Notes: generated by a model not told the origin, from the letters alone. 40,000 nt of DNA from Alphaproteobacteria bacterium (GCA_009779745.1 WRDR01000013.1:1-40000); one strand, 5' to 3'. Shown: positions 1-8,295, numbered from the stretch's first letter. Numbers and translations: made by a program.

Positions 1-1
1 G

Positions 2-124
2 GATAAGTTGAGACATCTGTATTATAATGTTGAGCTAAAACGATATTATGATCGCATGCCTGAGATGCCGCTGAGACCAATAAACGAATCACTATTCTCA
101 AAACTTCCAAACCCCTATATTTAA
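2..124 (+). CDS. C-terminal fragment of an unknown protein (5' end outside window)
   Basis: Frame 2 is open from the window edge to TAA at 122-124 and gives the last 40 residues of a protein ending in LPNPYI. The fragment is rich in Tyr, Arg and Pro and has two PEMP/MPLRP-like turns. I do not recognise the family. That it is coding is inferred from the open frame running in from the edge, the plausible composition, and the palindromic repeat that starts 37 bases after the stop, as expected of an intergenic spacer. The rest of the gene lies upstream of this window, so function cannot be judged. Confidence 0.5.
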   Translation, partial: DKLRHLYYNVELKRYYDRMPEMPLRPINESLFSKLPNPYI

Positions 125-161
125 TCTAATAATCAGCTTCAGTGAGTACAGCAGGCTTGCA

Positions 162-240
162 CCACTGCCCCGTCAGTCGCTAAAGCGACTGCCACCTCCC
201 CGACTTCGCGGGAACAGGCTCTTCGCCAGCGAAGGGGAAT
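162..240. repeat. Palindromic intergenic repeat, copy A
   Basis: GC-rich spacer element between the upstream gene and the transaldolase. It contains a perfect hairpin CAGTCGCT-AA-AGCGACTG (173-190) and a second small one TTCGC-CA-GCGAA. Its opening, CCACTGCCCCGTCA, and its internal GCCACCT and GGCT..TCG blocks match the element at 4553-4644 in the same order, so the two are copies of one dispersed family. It lies just past the transaldolase stop on the minus strand and could act as a transcript end. Confidence 0.6.
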
Positions 241-260
241 ACGTCGACAATTCCACACTT

Positions 261-920
261 TTACAAAATCGTCTGCCCGGACTTTTTCCAGTCTTCTACG
301 AATTGAGCCAGTCCGCTGTCTGTCAGCGGGTGCTTGAAGAGCTGCCTTATCACGGAAGGAGGTATAGTCGCAACATGCGCTCCAAGAAGACCGGCCTGTA
401 CAACGTGTTCGGGACTGCGCACTGAAGCGACCAATACTTCGGTTTTAAAATCCGGATAATTGGAGTAAACTTGGCATATATCGGAAATCAACTGCATACC
501 GCCGGAGCCGATGTCGTCCAGTCTTCCTACGAAAGGAGAAACAAAAGCCGCTCCAGCTTTTGCAGCCAGAATAGCCTGAGCAGCAGAGAAGCAAAGAGTA
601 ACGTTCACCATTACGCCGTCATAAGAGAGGTTCTTACAAACCCGCAAACCAGCAGGAGTCATAGGAACCTTGACTGCGATATTATCCGCTATTTTAGAAA
701 GGAACTTACCCTCTTCCATCATAGTTTCATAATCTGTAGCCGCCACCTCTGCGCTTACGGGGCCTGAGACGATAGAAGAGATCTCCCGTATAAGCTCTAC
801 GAAGTTAGAATGCCCTGATTTGGCAACCAAAGACGGGTTAGTTGTTACGCCGTCCAATAGTCCGGTCTCGGTGAGAGCTTCAATTTCTTTAATATCTGCG
901 GTATCTACAAAAAACTTCAC
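261..920 (-). CDS. tal: Small transaldolase / fructose-6-phosphate aldolase family
   Basis: Class I aldolase of the short transaldolase family (about 215-220 residues), acting in the cytoplasm on sugar phosphates. In the pentose phosphate pathway transaldolase moves a dihydroxyacetone unit from sedoheptulose 7-phosphate to glyceraldehyde 3-phosphate; close relatives are fructose-6-phosphate aldolases and sequence alone does not separate the two. The 219-residue product has VDTAD at 5-9, TTNPS at 26-30 and the Schiff-base Lys at about 84 in VKVPMTP. I chose the GTG start at 920 because GGAG lies six bases upstream and the protein then begins VKFFVDTAD, as the family does. The longer frame to 962 would add an atypical N-terminus. 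The gene is divergent from priA across an 84-bp gap. Confidence 0.9.
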   Translation of the reverse strand: MKFFVDTADIKEIEALTETGLLDGVTTNPSLVAKSGHSNFVELIREISSIVSGPVSAEVAATDYETMMEEGKFLSKIADNIAVKVPMTPAGLRVCKNLSYDGVMVNVTLCFSAAQAILAAKAGAAFVSPFVGRLDDIGSGGMQLISDICQVYSNYPDFKTEVLVASVRSPEHVVQAGLLGAHVATIPPSVIRQLFKHPLTDSGLAQFVEDWKKSGQTIL

Positions 921-1004
921 AATAATCTCCATTGGTAGTAAACAAGTAGATAGAGAATACACGTTTTATATTTTTTTACAATACTGTTTTATAAGATACC
1001 ATAT

Positions 1005-2993
1005 ATGACCTTGAAAAACCAACAGATTAGCGTGCTGCTCCCTGTGCCTTTTGACAAAACGTTTGATTACGAGGTCAGCGGACAGATTCCTGATATAGGG
1101 ACTTTTGTAGAAGTACCCTTTGGTTCGAGAAGTGTCATAGGCGTTGTTTGGGGCGAAGGCAGCAACACCATAGAAAAAAGCAAGATAAAACAAATAAACC
1201 GCATTCTGCCAATCCAACCCATACCTAAAATCAGTATAGAGTTCATTGAACGAATGGCGGAATATACGATAACCCGCAAGGGGCTTGCGCTGAAACTCTT
1301 GTTCGGTAATGCGAAAATCATAGAGCCTAAGAAAAAAGACGCACCCGAAATTAACCATTATAATCCAAACTTTTCTGTTCCAAATCTGAACGAGGAACAA
1401 AGGAATGCAGCGGATTTACTGATAGCAAACGCTGATAAAGGTTTTTCTGTAACATTATTGGACGGCGTTACAGGCTCCGGCAAAACAGAAGTATTTTGCG
1501 AGGCTATAGCGGAGTGTCTAAGATTAAAAAAACAGGCTTTGCTGTTAGTGCCGGAAATCGCAATGACTGCTGCACTGATTAACAGGCTGACCAACAGGTT
1601 CAGCGCACCGCCCGTAGTATGGCACTCCGGACTCACGGAAAAGCAGAAGCGGCTGAACTGGAGAGCCATATTGAGCGGCGAGGCTTTGTTTGTAATAGGA
1701 GCGCGCTCTGCTCTGTTTCTGCCCTATCCTAATCTCGGGCTTATCATAGCAGACGAAGAACACGAGCAATCCTACAAACAAGAAGAAATGATTTTATATC
1801 ACGGCAGAGACATGGCTGTGCTTCGGGCTAATATAGGAAAAATTCCTATTGTTTTGTCCAGTGCAACTCCTTCATTAGAAACTGTTCTTAACGTTAGAAC
1901 AAACAAGTATAATACTGTTCAAATACAACAGAGGTTCGGCACTGCACTTATGCCGGAAGTTGGGCTGATTGATTTGCGGAAACATACTATGCCTGCAAGC
2001 GAATTTATTTCTCCGCCGCTTTTAGACGCTCTCAAGAAAAATTTATCAGAGCAAAAACAATCCATGCTGTTTTTGAATCGCAGAGGCTATGCGCCTCTTA
2101 CACTGTGCCGCGGCTGCGGTGCACGGCTTAGCTGTCCTCACTGTTCAGCGTGGCTTATAGCGCATAAATCCTCAAATAAACTGCGCTGTCATCACTGCGA
2201 TTATAATATAGTTCTGCCAAAAATCTGTCCTGAGTGTAAAGCAGAGGATAAACTTGCTGCCTGCGGTCCGGGCGTAGAGCGTATTGCCGAAGAACTGTAT
2301 GCTAAACTCCCAAGCGCAAGAACCGCTATTATGGCAAGCGATGTTATTAACACTCCCGCGGCAGCGCAGGAACTGGTAGACAAAGTGCTCAACAAAGAAA
2401 TAGACGTTCTTATAGGAACTCAAATAATGGCAAAAGGATACCATTTCCCGTCATTGACTCTTGTCGGAGTCATAGACAGCGATATAGGACTATCAGGCGG
2501 CGACCCCCGCGCATCCGAACGCACCTTTGCTCTGCTCCAGCAAATATCAGGAAGAAGCGGAAGAGCTATGGATAAGGGCACGGTGATGTTACAGACAGTT
2601 GCTCCTGAAAACCCTGTTATAAACGCTATAGCCAAAAATCTTAAAAACGATTTTATAGATTTAGAATTGCAAGAGCGGCAGTCCTATAACCTCCCTCCGT
2701 TCTGGAGGCTTATCAGTATAACTCTCTCCTGCAAACAAGAGGATTTTGTCATTCAAGAAATTAATCAGCTTGCATTAAAACTAAACCGCTTCTCAAAGAA
2801 TACGGGAGTACGCATATTGGGTCCCGCCCCTGCCCCGTTCTCTAAGCTGCGCGGAAATTACAGACACAGACTGTTATTACAGGCTCCTAAGGCTTTTGCT
2901 TTATCCTCTTTTGTAAAGCATTTTTTGAATTCTGTTCAAGTTTCGCCAAGGATTAAATTAATCGTTGATGTTGATCCTTATAATTTTTTATAA
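1005..2993 (+). CDS. priA: Primosomal protein N' (replication restart helicase PriA)
   Basis: Superfamily 2 DNA helicase that recognises abandoned forks and D-loops and reloads the replisome. The 662-residue protein has an N-terminal 3'-DNA-binding region (about 1-110), a Walker A loop GVTGSGKT at 154-161 and a DEEH Walker B at 250-253. A zinc-binding insertion carries eight cysteines (368, 371, 377, 380, 395, 398, 408, 411). Helicase C-terminal motifs include QISGRSGR near 515-520. It is shorter than the E. coli protein (732 residues) but no catalytic element is missing. The start is ATG at 1005. The stop overlaps an extended xth frame, and the likely xth ATG is 23 bases downstream, so the two are probably cotranscribed. 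Confidence 0.97.
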   Translation: MTLKNQQISVLLPVPFDKTFDYEVSGQIPDIGTFVEVPFGSRSVIGVVWGEGSNTIEKSKIKQINRILPIQPIPKISIEFIERMAEYTITRKGLALKLLFGNAKIIEPKKKDAPEINHYNPNFSVPNLNEEQRNAADLLIANADKGFSVTLLDGVTGSGKTEVFCEAIAECLRLKKQALLLVPEIAMTAALINRLTNRFSAPPVVWHSGLTEKQKRLNWRAILSGEALFVIGARSALFLPYPNLGLIIADEEHEQSYKQEEMILYHGRDMAVLRANIGKIPIVLSSATPSLETVLNVRTNKYNTVQIQQRFGTALMPEVGLIDLRKHTMPASEFISPPLLDALKKNLSEQKQSMLFLNRRGYAPLTLCRGCGARLSCPHCSAWLIAHKSSNKLRCHHCDYNIVLPKICPECKAEDKLAACGPGVERIAEELYAKLPSARTAIMASDVINTPAAAQELVDKVLNKEIDVLIGTQIMAKGYHFPSLTLVGVIDSDIGLSGGDPRASERTFALLQQISGRSGRAMDKGTVMLQTVAPENPVINAIAKNLKNDFIDLELQERQSYNLPPFWRLISITLSCKQEDFVIQEINQLALKLNRFSKNTGVRILGPAPAPFSKLRGNYRHRLLLQAPKAFALSSFVKHFLNSVQVSPRIKLIVDVDPYNFL

Positions 2994-3016
2994 TGTGTTT
3001 TTTTGAGGGAGCTGTC

Positions 3017-3784
3017 ATGAAAATCGCTGCATGGAACGTAAACAGTATAAGAGCCAGACTCCAGCATGTTACAAGCTGGCTCGATGCCGTCAAACCGGAT
3101 ATTCTTTTACTGCAAGAGATTAAATGCGAGACTAACGACTTCCCTGTTTTCGAGTTCTCTGCTCTGGGCTATAAATCTCATGTTTTCGGACAAAAATCAT
3201 ACAACGGTGTGGCAATTCTGAGCCTGCATGATATTTCTTCGCCTGTGGACGGACTGCCTTCTTTCTCTGATGATGCAAACGCAAGGTACATAGAGGCAGT
3301 CATAAACAACGTTACTATCGCTTCCGTGTACGCTCCTAATGGGAATCCAATAGGAAGTGATAAGTTTACTTATAAATTAAAGTGGCTGGACGCTTTCTAC
3401 AAACATGCGCAGATGCTGCGCAAAAAAGAAACGCCAGTAATTTTCGGAGGCGACTTTAACGTAGTGCCAACTGAACTTGACGTGTTTGATACCGGCTATC
3501 TGAAAGATGACGCTCTCTACCATACAGATACCAGAAAACAATACCACAGGCTTATCAATAACGGTTACACCGATATTTTCAGAGCTTTGCATACGGACGA
3601 AAAAGCCTATACTTTTTGGGATTATACAGGCGGTGCTTGGGCGCAAAACAGAGGCATAAGGCTGGACTACTTTTTCTTGTCGCCCCCGGCAGTAGATATT
3701 GTCAAGTCTTGTACTGTTGATTCATCTCCGCGTTCTAAGGACAAAGCCTCGGACCACGTGCCGATTATACTGGAGATAAAATAA
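3017..3784 (+). CDS. xth: Exodeoxyribonuclease III
   Basis: Metal-dependent AP endonuclease / 3'-5' exonuclease of base-excision repair, in the endonuclease/exonuclease/phosphatase fold. The 255-residue product begins MKIAAWNVNSIRAR and has the metal-binding Glu in LLQEIK (about 34). It also has the GGDFNVVPTELD active-site block and the C-terminal SDHVPI motif with the catalytic Asp/His. I use ATG 3017 because GAGGGA sits seven bases upstream and the family starts with MKIA; the longer frame from 2993 adds a non-family leader. It follows priA with almost no gap, making a two-gene repair/restart unit. Confidence 0.95.
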   Translation: MKIAAWNVNSIRARLQHVTSWLDAVKPDILLLQEIKCETNDFPVFEFSALGYKSHVFGQKSYNGVAILSLHDISSPVDGLPSFSDDANARYIEAVINNVTIASVYAPNGNPIGSDKFTYKLKWLDAFYKHAQMLRKKETPVIFGGDFNVVPTELDVFDTGYLKDDALYHTDTRKQYHRLINNGYTDIFRALHTDEKAYTFWDYTGGAWAQNRGIRLDYFFLSPPAVDIVKSCTVDSSPRSKDKASDHVPIILEIK

Positions 3785-3883
3785 TTCACTCATTAACCAT
3801 ACTATTTGCTATGTTTTTTCTTCAATTCAGATAGATTAGGCGGATTGGTTGCATAAATTAATTTTTTAACGAAAGATATTGCC

Positions 3884-4534
3884 ATGGAAGACGGAACTTC
3901 TTACGAAACTATATGCGATGCTTGGTTTCATAGTAAAAAAATACTAGCCAACGCTCAAGCAAAGCTTGATGAAATTGAACGTAAAGCTAAAGAAGAATTC
4001 GAAGAGGCTAATGCTCTCGATTTAGAACAAAGAGTTGATTTAGCAGCCGAAGGAAAATACGTTGAAGGAAATGTTATTCTTAAATCTGCAACTGTAAAAG
4101 AATTACTTGAAGCTAAACAAACAATTTTGCACGCTAAGGAAACTTTCAAAAAGTATGATATTATTTTCAAGCACGGACAAAAATACTGGGATATAGGAGA
4201 CAAATACGATGCGAAAAGCAAAGAATTTCAGGAACGCGGAGACGCTTACCGCCTAGCTGGAGACAGACCTTGGGATAGTGAAAGACTGCGCAACATAGGT
4301 CGAACATATAACATATGCAATGATACCCCCGAATCTCGCAAAGCGTATTCTAATGATTTCCGCAGAGAGGCGTTGTCACTTTACAGAATGAGAGATGAGC
4401 TTCATCAAAATAGAGACGAAGCCTATAAAACAGCAAATAAAATCTGTAAAGATGCATGGGAGAACTCTATCCCAGACTCTCCATCAGGGACTTTGGGCGC
4501 ATTTCGGAATTTGTTTAAGAAGGATAGGTCATAA
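3884..4534 (+). CDS. Charged helical protein of unknown family, paralogue 1
   Basis: A 216-residue soluble, highly charged, predicted all-helical protein; I do not recognise the family. There is no signal peptide or membrane segment. It opens with a YETICDAWFHSKKIL helix (7-21) followed by long Lys/Glu/Ala-rich helices. A Gly-Lys-Tyr turn near 58, an FKHGQKYWDIGDKYD segment (about 103-117) and a C-terminal SPSGTLGAFRNLFKK tail follow. The same landmarks occur in order in the protein at 5411-6043: W plus K..L..AQ..L, then an F..G..Y..L.D.KA..RDA block, then YNI, then a P..P tail with a leucine helix. A third relative is hidden out of frame at 27971-28357. The gene converges on lexA and is followed by a palindromic repeat. 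The start codon follows only a weak ribosome site. Confidence 0.75.
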   Translation: MEDGTSYETICDAWFHSKKILANAQAKLDEIERKAKEEFEEANALDLEQRVDLAAEGKYVEGNVILKSATVKELLEAKQTILHAKETFKKYDIIFKHGQKYWDIGDKYDAKSKEFQERGDAYRLAGDRPWDSERLRNIGRTYNICNDTPESRKAYSNDFRREALSLYRMRDELHQNRDEAYKTANKICKDAWENSIPDSPSGTLGAFRNLFKKDRS

Positions 4535-4552
4535 AAGTTTTCTTTTAAAAAA

Positions 4553-4644
4553 CCACTACCCCGTCACGCCTTACGGCGTGCCATCTGCCTACGCCAAGGC
4601 TTCGGCAAGACTTACGCCCCTTACCTTAAAAAGGGAAAGGGAAT
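4553..4644. repeat. Palindromic intergenic repeat, copy B
   Basis: Second copy of the element at 162-240: it opens CCACTACCCCGTCA and has a perfect hairpin CACGCC-TTAC-GGCGTG in place of the CAGTCGCT stem of copy A, so the stem sequence has changed while pairing was kept. The 3' end CCCCTTACCTTAAAAAGGG recurs at 5372-5399. It sits between two convergent genes and could work as a bidirectional terminator. Confidence 0.6.
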
Positions 4645-4646
4645 TA

Positions 4647-5294
4647 TCAATAACTCCTCAGCAATCCCACAATCTTTCCCTGAATCCGCACTCTGTCAGA
4701 AGGCAGGCGGCGGATTTCGTGGCTTTTATTGGCGGGCTTTAATGCTATAAAAGCACCCTCTTTGTGGAAAAATTTCAGGGTAACTTCATTTTCATCAACA
4801 AGAGCTACTACGATTTCGCCCTCTTCGGCATTATCGCAGTGCTGTATAACAACTCTGTCTCCGGATAATATGCCGGCATCTATCATAGAATCCCCTGAAA
4901 CCTCCAGCGCATAGCATTTTTTGCGAGGATTTATCATATGCAGCGGAACGTCTATAGTATCGGGATTTCTTATAGCTTCTATGGGAGTGCCGGCAGCAAT
5001 ACGCCCGTAAAAAGGCAATGAAGTAAAATCAGGCTTGCTTTTATTAAACTTTATTACCTTTTTCTCAGGCTGCTCTACTCCCTCCGGCAATTTTAAGATT
5101 TCCAAAGCCCTAGCCTTATAAGGGAGCCGTTTTATAAAGCCCCGTTCTTCCAGACTCTTAATCAGTCCGTGTATTCCCGATTTAGATTTAAGCCCGATAG
5201 CACTTTTCATCTCGTCAAATGAGGGCGGAATCCCTTCACTTTCCAAGCGAGACTTAATAAGCACAAGCAAATCCTTCTGTTTTTTAGTAAGCAT
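4647..5294 (-). CDS. lexA: SOS repressor LexA
   Basis: Transcriptional repressor of the SOS response that self-cleaves when RecA filaments form. The 215-residue protein has an N-terminal winged helix (PSFDEMKSAIGLKSKSGIH, 24-42) and the Ala101-Gly102 cleavage site in RIAAGTP. The S24-type serine protease domain has catalytic Ser136 (SGDSM) and Lys174 (EVTLKFF). ATG 5294 is chosen because AAGGAGG lies seven bases upstream; the track-length frame to 5321 would run into the operator. Its promoter carries an alphaproteobacterial SOS box overlapping -10, so autoregulation is expected. It is flanked by two members of an unknown paralogous family. Confidence 0.96.
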   Translation of the reverse strand: MLTKKQKDLLVLIKSRLESEGIPPSFDEMKSAIGLKSKSGIHGLIKSLEERGFIKRLPYKARALEILKLPEGVEQPEKKVIKFNKSKPDFTSLPFYGRIAAGTPIEAIRNPDTIDVPLHMINPRKKCYALEVSGDSMIDAGILSGDRVVIQHCDNAEEGEIVVALVDENEVTLKFFHKEGAFIALKPANKSHEIRRLPSDRVRIQGKIVGLLRSY

Positions 5295-5325
5295 GACAGC
5301 CTCCTTATAAGAACATAACATGTAC

Positions 5326-5354
5326 GTTCTAGTTTAGTTCTATGTTTTTGTCAA
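5326..5354 (-). promoter_or_regulatory. lexA promoter with LexA operator in the -10 region
   Basis: Read on the minus strand: -35 TTGACA (5349-5354), a 17-base spacer and -10 TAGAAC (5326-5331). The SOS box GAAC-TAAACTA-GAAC (5326-5340; GTTC-N7-GTTC on the plus strand) covers the -10 and half of the spacer, so bound LexA would exclude polymerase. An extra GAAC at 5311-5314 lies inside the leader. The direct-repeat operator is the established alphaproteobacterial type and differs from the E. coli CTGT-N8-ACAG palindrome. Confidence 0.85.
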
Positions 5355-5371
5355 GAGAAATTGGCACATAT

Positions 5372-5399
5372 TCCCCCTTACCTTAAAAAAGGAAGAGGG
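5372..5399. repeat. Fragment of the palindromic intergenic repeat
   Basis: CCCCCTTACCTTAAAAAAGGAAGAGGG matches the 3' end of repeat copy B (4617-4642) with few changes. It is an isolated end-fragment lying between the lexA promoter and the stop codon of the upstream gene on the same strand. As a weak CCTT/AAGG hairpin it might separate the two transcripts. Confidence 0.5.
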
Positions 5400-5410
5400 C
5401 TAGTTCGTGT

Positions 5411-6043
5411 CTAAGCAAAGGTTTCATATCCCAGCAATTTGTTGACGGTCTCCATAACACCCGGAGTGTGCGGCTCTCCATAACAAGCGTTATAAGCCTT
5501 TTCCAAGTTTTTGTCTCTGTGCTTATAAGATGCCTCTGCTGACTTACATAAAGCAATAGCTTTATTATAACAGGCTTCGACATATTGTTTGTATGGTACG
5601 GTAAAGAATTGTATATTATATTTCTGGACAATACTGGGTTTGTGGTACCCTTTGTATTCTTTGGGAGCTAAATATAATGCTTCAGCATCTCTATGCTTAG
5701 ATTCTGCTTTATCATTGAGCAGCCAAACTGATTTTAAATACTCTTCTCCGGGCTTCCAGAATTCATTAGCAATATCCCATTCTGTTTTAAAAGCGTCGAA
5801 TTTATCTTGAGCTTCTTTCTTCATCCTCTCGCTTCTTAAAACATCTAATGTCGGATCTTCAGAACTTTTGCCAATAAGTAATTCTACTTGTGCTTTTTTA
5901 AAAGCAATGCTTTCGTCCTTCTTAGCCTCTTCTGCCTTATAGAATTCATATCTGAGCTCACTTTGAGCGTCCTTCAAAAGTTTTTCATGCTTAAGCCAAT
6001 CTTCATAAAATTCTCTGTATTTTTCAGGCACAGGTCTTATCAT
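5411..6043 (-). CDS. Charged helical protein of unknown family, paralogue 2
   Basis: A 210-residue, Lys/Glu-rich, predicted all-helical soluble protein with no signal peptide or membrane span; family unknown to me. It opens EKYREFYEDWLKHEKLLKDAQ (about 7-27), equivalent to YETICDAWFHSKKIL in the 3884-4534 product. It shares with that protein a central F..G..Y..L.D.KA..RDAE block, a YNI motif near the same relative position, and a P-T-P turn followed by a leucine-rich last helix. Overall identity looks low, so the duplication is old or fast-evolving. AGGA lies eight bases before the ATG. It sits between infA and lexA on the same strand but is separated from lexA by that gene's own promoter and a repeat fragment. 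Confidence 0.75.
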   Translation of the reverse strand: MIRPVPEKYREFYEDWLKHEKLLKDAQSELRYEFYKAEEAKKDESIAFKKAQVELLIGKSSEDPTLDVLRSERMKKEAQDKFDAFKTEWDIANEFWKPGEEYLKSVWLLNDKAESKHRDAEALYLAPKEYKGYHKPSIVQKYNIQFFTVPYKQYVEACYNKAIALCKSAEASYKHRDKNLEKAYNACYGEPHTPGVMETVNKLLGYETFA

Positions 6044-6146
6044 AATAATATTCCTTTTGTAGAAATTTATGTATGCGGTAAATATAGAAGTTTGTAATTA
6101 AAACAAAAGTGTTTTCTATGGTTAATGGTAATGCTTTAATTTCACA

Positions 6147-6365
6147 TTACTTATGCCTAAACGTAATCCGCCCCTTAGACAAGTCATACGGAGTCATCTC
6201 TACGTTGACCTTGTCTCCAGCTAGTACCCGTATTCTGTTCTTGCGCATCTTTCCGGACGTATGCGCCAGAATCTCATGACCGTTTTCTAATTTCACTCTA
6301 AACATCGCATTAGGCAAAATTTCCGAAACTACGCCTTCAAGCTCTATGAGGTCCTCTTTTGCCAT
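6147..6365 (-). CDS. infA: Translation initiation factor IF-1
   Basis: Small OB-fold protein that binds the 30S A site and assists IF-2 and IF-3 during initiation. The 72-residue length is exactly that of the family. It starts [11 protein letters not shown], contains the [21 protein letters not shown] core with the conserved HTSGKMR surface, and ends with the [12 protein letters not shown] strand. It lies 79 bases downstream of murA on the same strand, separated by a 7-bp tandem repeat and a hairpin. Confidence 0.97.
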   Translation of the reverse strand: MAKEDLIELEGVVSEILPNAMFRVKLENGHEILAHTSGKMRKNRIRVLAGDKVNVEMTPYDLSKGRITFRHK

Positions 6366-6393
6366 TAGTATTGTCCTATATAATAAAAAACGT

Positions 6394-6419
6394 CATTCTA
6401 CATTCTAAATTCTACATTT
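6394..6419. repeat. 7-bp tandem repeat between murA and infA
   Basis: Three and a half units of CATTCTA (the third is AATTCTA). The array lies in the spacer just upstream of infA. Such short AT-rich arrays often vary in length between strains; no function is evident. Confidence 0.55.
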
Positions 6420-6423
6420 ACAA

Positions 6424-6465
6424 CAGAGAATCATCAAAGAATCGCTACGAATCCCTGATTCTCTG
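6424..6465 (-). terminator. Hairpin overlapping the murA stop codon
   Basis: CAGAGAATCA and TGATTCTCTG form a perfect 10-bp stem around a 22-base loop, and the arm nearest murA includes its last codons. No T-run follows on the minus strand, so it is not a textbook intrinsic terminator. It could stabilise the murA 3' end or block exonucleases. Confidence 0.4.
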
Positions 6466-7725
6466 AATATCCGCCCCGATTCGGGACAATTTCTCAACCA
6501 GATTCTCATATCCTCTGTCCAGATGATAGACTCTGTCAATCACAGTCTCGCCTTTTGCCGCAAGCCCTGCCATGACCAAAGAACTGGACGCTCTTAAATC
6601 CGTTGCCATAACAGGCGCGCCTGTCAGACACACAGTCCCCCTCACCAACGCATTAGAACCCTGCACCGTTATGTTCGCTCCCATGCGATTCAGCTCCGGA
6701 ACGTGCATGAACCTGTTCTCAAAAATAGTCTCCGCAATCATAGAGGCTCCTTCCGAGACGCTCATCAACGCCATAAACTGCGCCTGCAAATCCGTAGGAA
6801 AGCCCGGATACGGCTTTGTAGTTATATCAACTCCCTTTAAAGGAGACTGAACCTGAACCTTTAAAGCCTTTTGCCCATCGCTTAGGTCTTCCTCAATAAG
6901 CTGCATTCCTACTTGAGCCAATGTCAAGGCTACACTGTTGAGGTGCTCCAGCTTAGCTCCTATCAACCTTACAGACCCCCCGGTTATTGCAGATACCATC
7001 GCAAAAGTTCCCGCCTCTATCCTGTCCGCAATCACAGTATGTTTTGCTTTGTGCAGCTTGCTTTTGCCTTTCACCTTTATCTTGTCTGTTCCTATTCCTT
7101 CTATGTCCGCTCCCATTGATACCAGACATTTTGCCAAATCTATAACTTCCGGCTCTCTGGCTGCATTAATTATAACACTTTCACCTTTAGCAAGCACTGC
7201 CGCCATAAGAGCGTTCTCTGTCCCCATGACTGTAACAAACTTGAATACTATCTCGGCTCCTTTAAGCCCCTTAGGAGGAGCCTTTGCCACTATGTAGCCG
7301 TTGTCAAGCTCTATGGTTGCCCCTAGCGCTTTCATTGCTTCTATATGCAAATCTATTGGTCTTGAGCCAATAGCGCAGCCGCCCGGAGAAGACACTTTCG
7401 CCTCGCCGCACCTAGCTAATAACGGTCCCAACACCCCGATACCTGCCCGCATCTGTTTTACTAAATCATATATGGCAGTCGTATTGGTGATATTAGAGGC
7501 TTTAAGCCTTATTGTTGAACGCCCTTCTCTGAACACATGAACACCCAAATGCGTCAAGAGCTTTATCATAGTATTAATGTCCGAAAGATCCGGCACATTA
7601 CAGAGCACTAATTCCTCATCTGTTAACAGACTGGCGGCAAGCAGCGGCAGAGCAGCATTTTTTGCTCCGCTCACTTGTATATCTCCGTTAAGAGCCTTGC
7701 CGCCTTGTATGCGAATTTTATGCAT
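6445..7725 (-). CDS. murA: UDP-N-acetylglucosamine 1-carboxyvinyltransferase
   Basis: First committed step of peptidoglycan synthesis: transfers enolpyruvate from PEP to UDP-GlcNAc in the cytoplasm. The 426-residue length is normal for the EPT/RTPC fold. Lys22 lies in SGAKNAALP. The catalytic, fosfomycin-target Cys is at about 117 in SPGGCAIGSRP. The C-terminal DRVYHLDRGYE substrate-binding motif is present. The ATG is three bases downstream of the dcd stop, which indicates translational coupling within a short-ORF/dcd/murA operon. No residue loss is seen; the Cys form predicts sensitivity of the MurA type rather than the Cys-to-Asp resistant form. Confidence 0.97.
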   Translation of the reverse strand: MHKIRIQGGKALNGDIQVSGAKNAALPLLAASLLTDEELVLCNVPDLSDINTMIKLLTHLGVHVFREGRSTIRLKASNITNTTAIYDLVKQMRAGIGVLGPLLARCGEAKVSSPGGCAIGSRPIDLHIEAMKALGATIELDNGYIVAKAPPKGLKGAEIVFKFVTVMGTENALMAAVLAKGESVIINAAREPEVIDLAKCLVSMGADIEGIGTDKIKVKGKSKLHKAKHTVIADRIEAGTFAMVSAITGGSVRLIGAKLEHLNSVALTLAQVGMQLIEEDLSDGQKALKVQVQSPLKGVDITTKPYPGFPTDLQAQFMALMSVSEGASMIAETIFENRFMHVPELNRMGANITVQGSNALVRGTVCLTGAPVMATDLRASSSLVMAGLAAKGETVIDRVYHLDRGYENLVEKLSRIGADIQRIRDS

Positions 7726-7728
7726 ATT

Positions 7729-8295
7729 TTACTCTTTCTGTTCCATTCTGGGCAGAGTAACGCCTCTTTGACGCATGTACTTGCCTTGTCTGTCGCCGTA
7801 GGATATTTCGCAAAGAGAATCCGCTTTCAAAAATATAAACTGGCACACGCCTTCGTTAGCGTACACTTTCGCAGGCAGCGGAGTAGTATTGGAAATCTCT
7901 AGTGTAACGTGTCCTTCCCAGTCCGGCTCCAGCGGAGTCACATTCACGATAAGCCCGCAGCGCGCATAAGTAGACTTTCCGAGACATATAACCAATACAT
8001 CGCGAGGTATTTTGAAATATTCTACAGTATGAGACAGGACAAACGAGTTTGGCGGAATTATGCACTCATTAGTTTTTCTTGTAACAAAACCGGTTTCATT
8101 GAACTGCTTAGGGTCTACCAACGCATTGTCTATGTTCGTGAAAATCTTAAAATCGTCCGCAATTCTGGCGTCATATCCGTAAGAGGATAACCCGTAAGAT
8201 ATGACTCCTTTTCCGTTCAGCTTCTCTACGAAAGGAGAAATCATATCATTTTCCAGTGCTTGTTTACGTATCCAATGATCCGGCATTACTGACAT
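7729..8295 (-). CDS. dcd: dCTP deaminase
   Basis: Converts dCTP to dUTP, the main source of dUMP for thymidylate synthesis in many proteobacteria. The 188-residue product is of family length and has the GKSTYARCG motif (GRSS.AR.G-like). The catalytic Glu lies in GHVTLEISN and the QFIF..SL strand is present. I place the start at ATG 8295: GAGGAAG lies eight bases upstream, and the longer frame to 8358 overlaps the 36-residue ORF and adds a cysteine-rich leader not seen in the family. It is four bases from the short ORF upstream and three bases from murA downstream. Confidence 0.95.
   Translation of the reverse strand: MSVMPDHWIRKQALENDMISPFVEKLNGKGVISYGLSSYGYDARIADDFKIFTNIDNALVDPKQFNETGFVTRKTNECIIPPNSFVLSHTVEYFKIPRDVLVICLGKSTYARCGLIVNVTPLEPDWEGHVTLEISNTTPLPAKVYANEGVCQFIFLKADSLCEISYGDRQGKYMRQRGVTLPRMEQKE

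Noticed and set aside
966-1400. 144-codon minus-strand ORF opposite priA
   Set aside because: It is antisense to the conserved PriA N-terminal region and has no family features.
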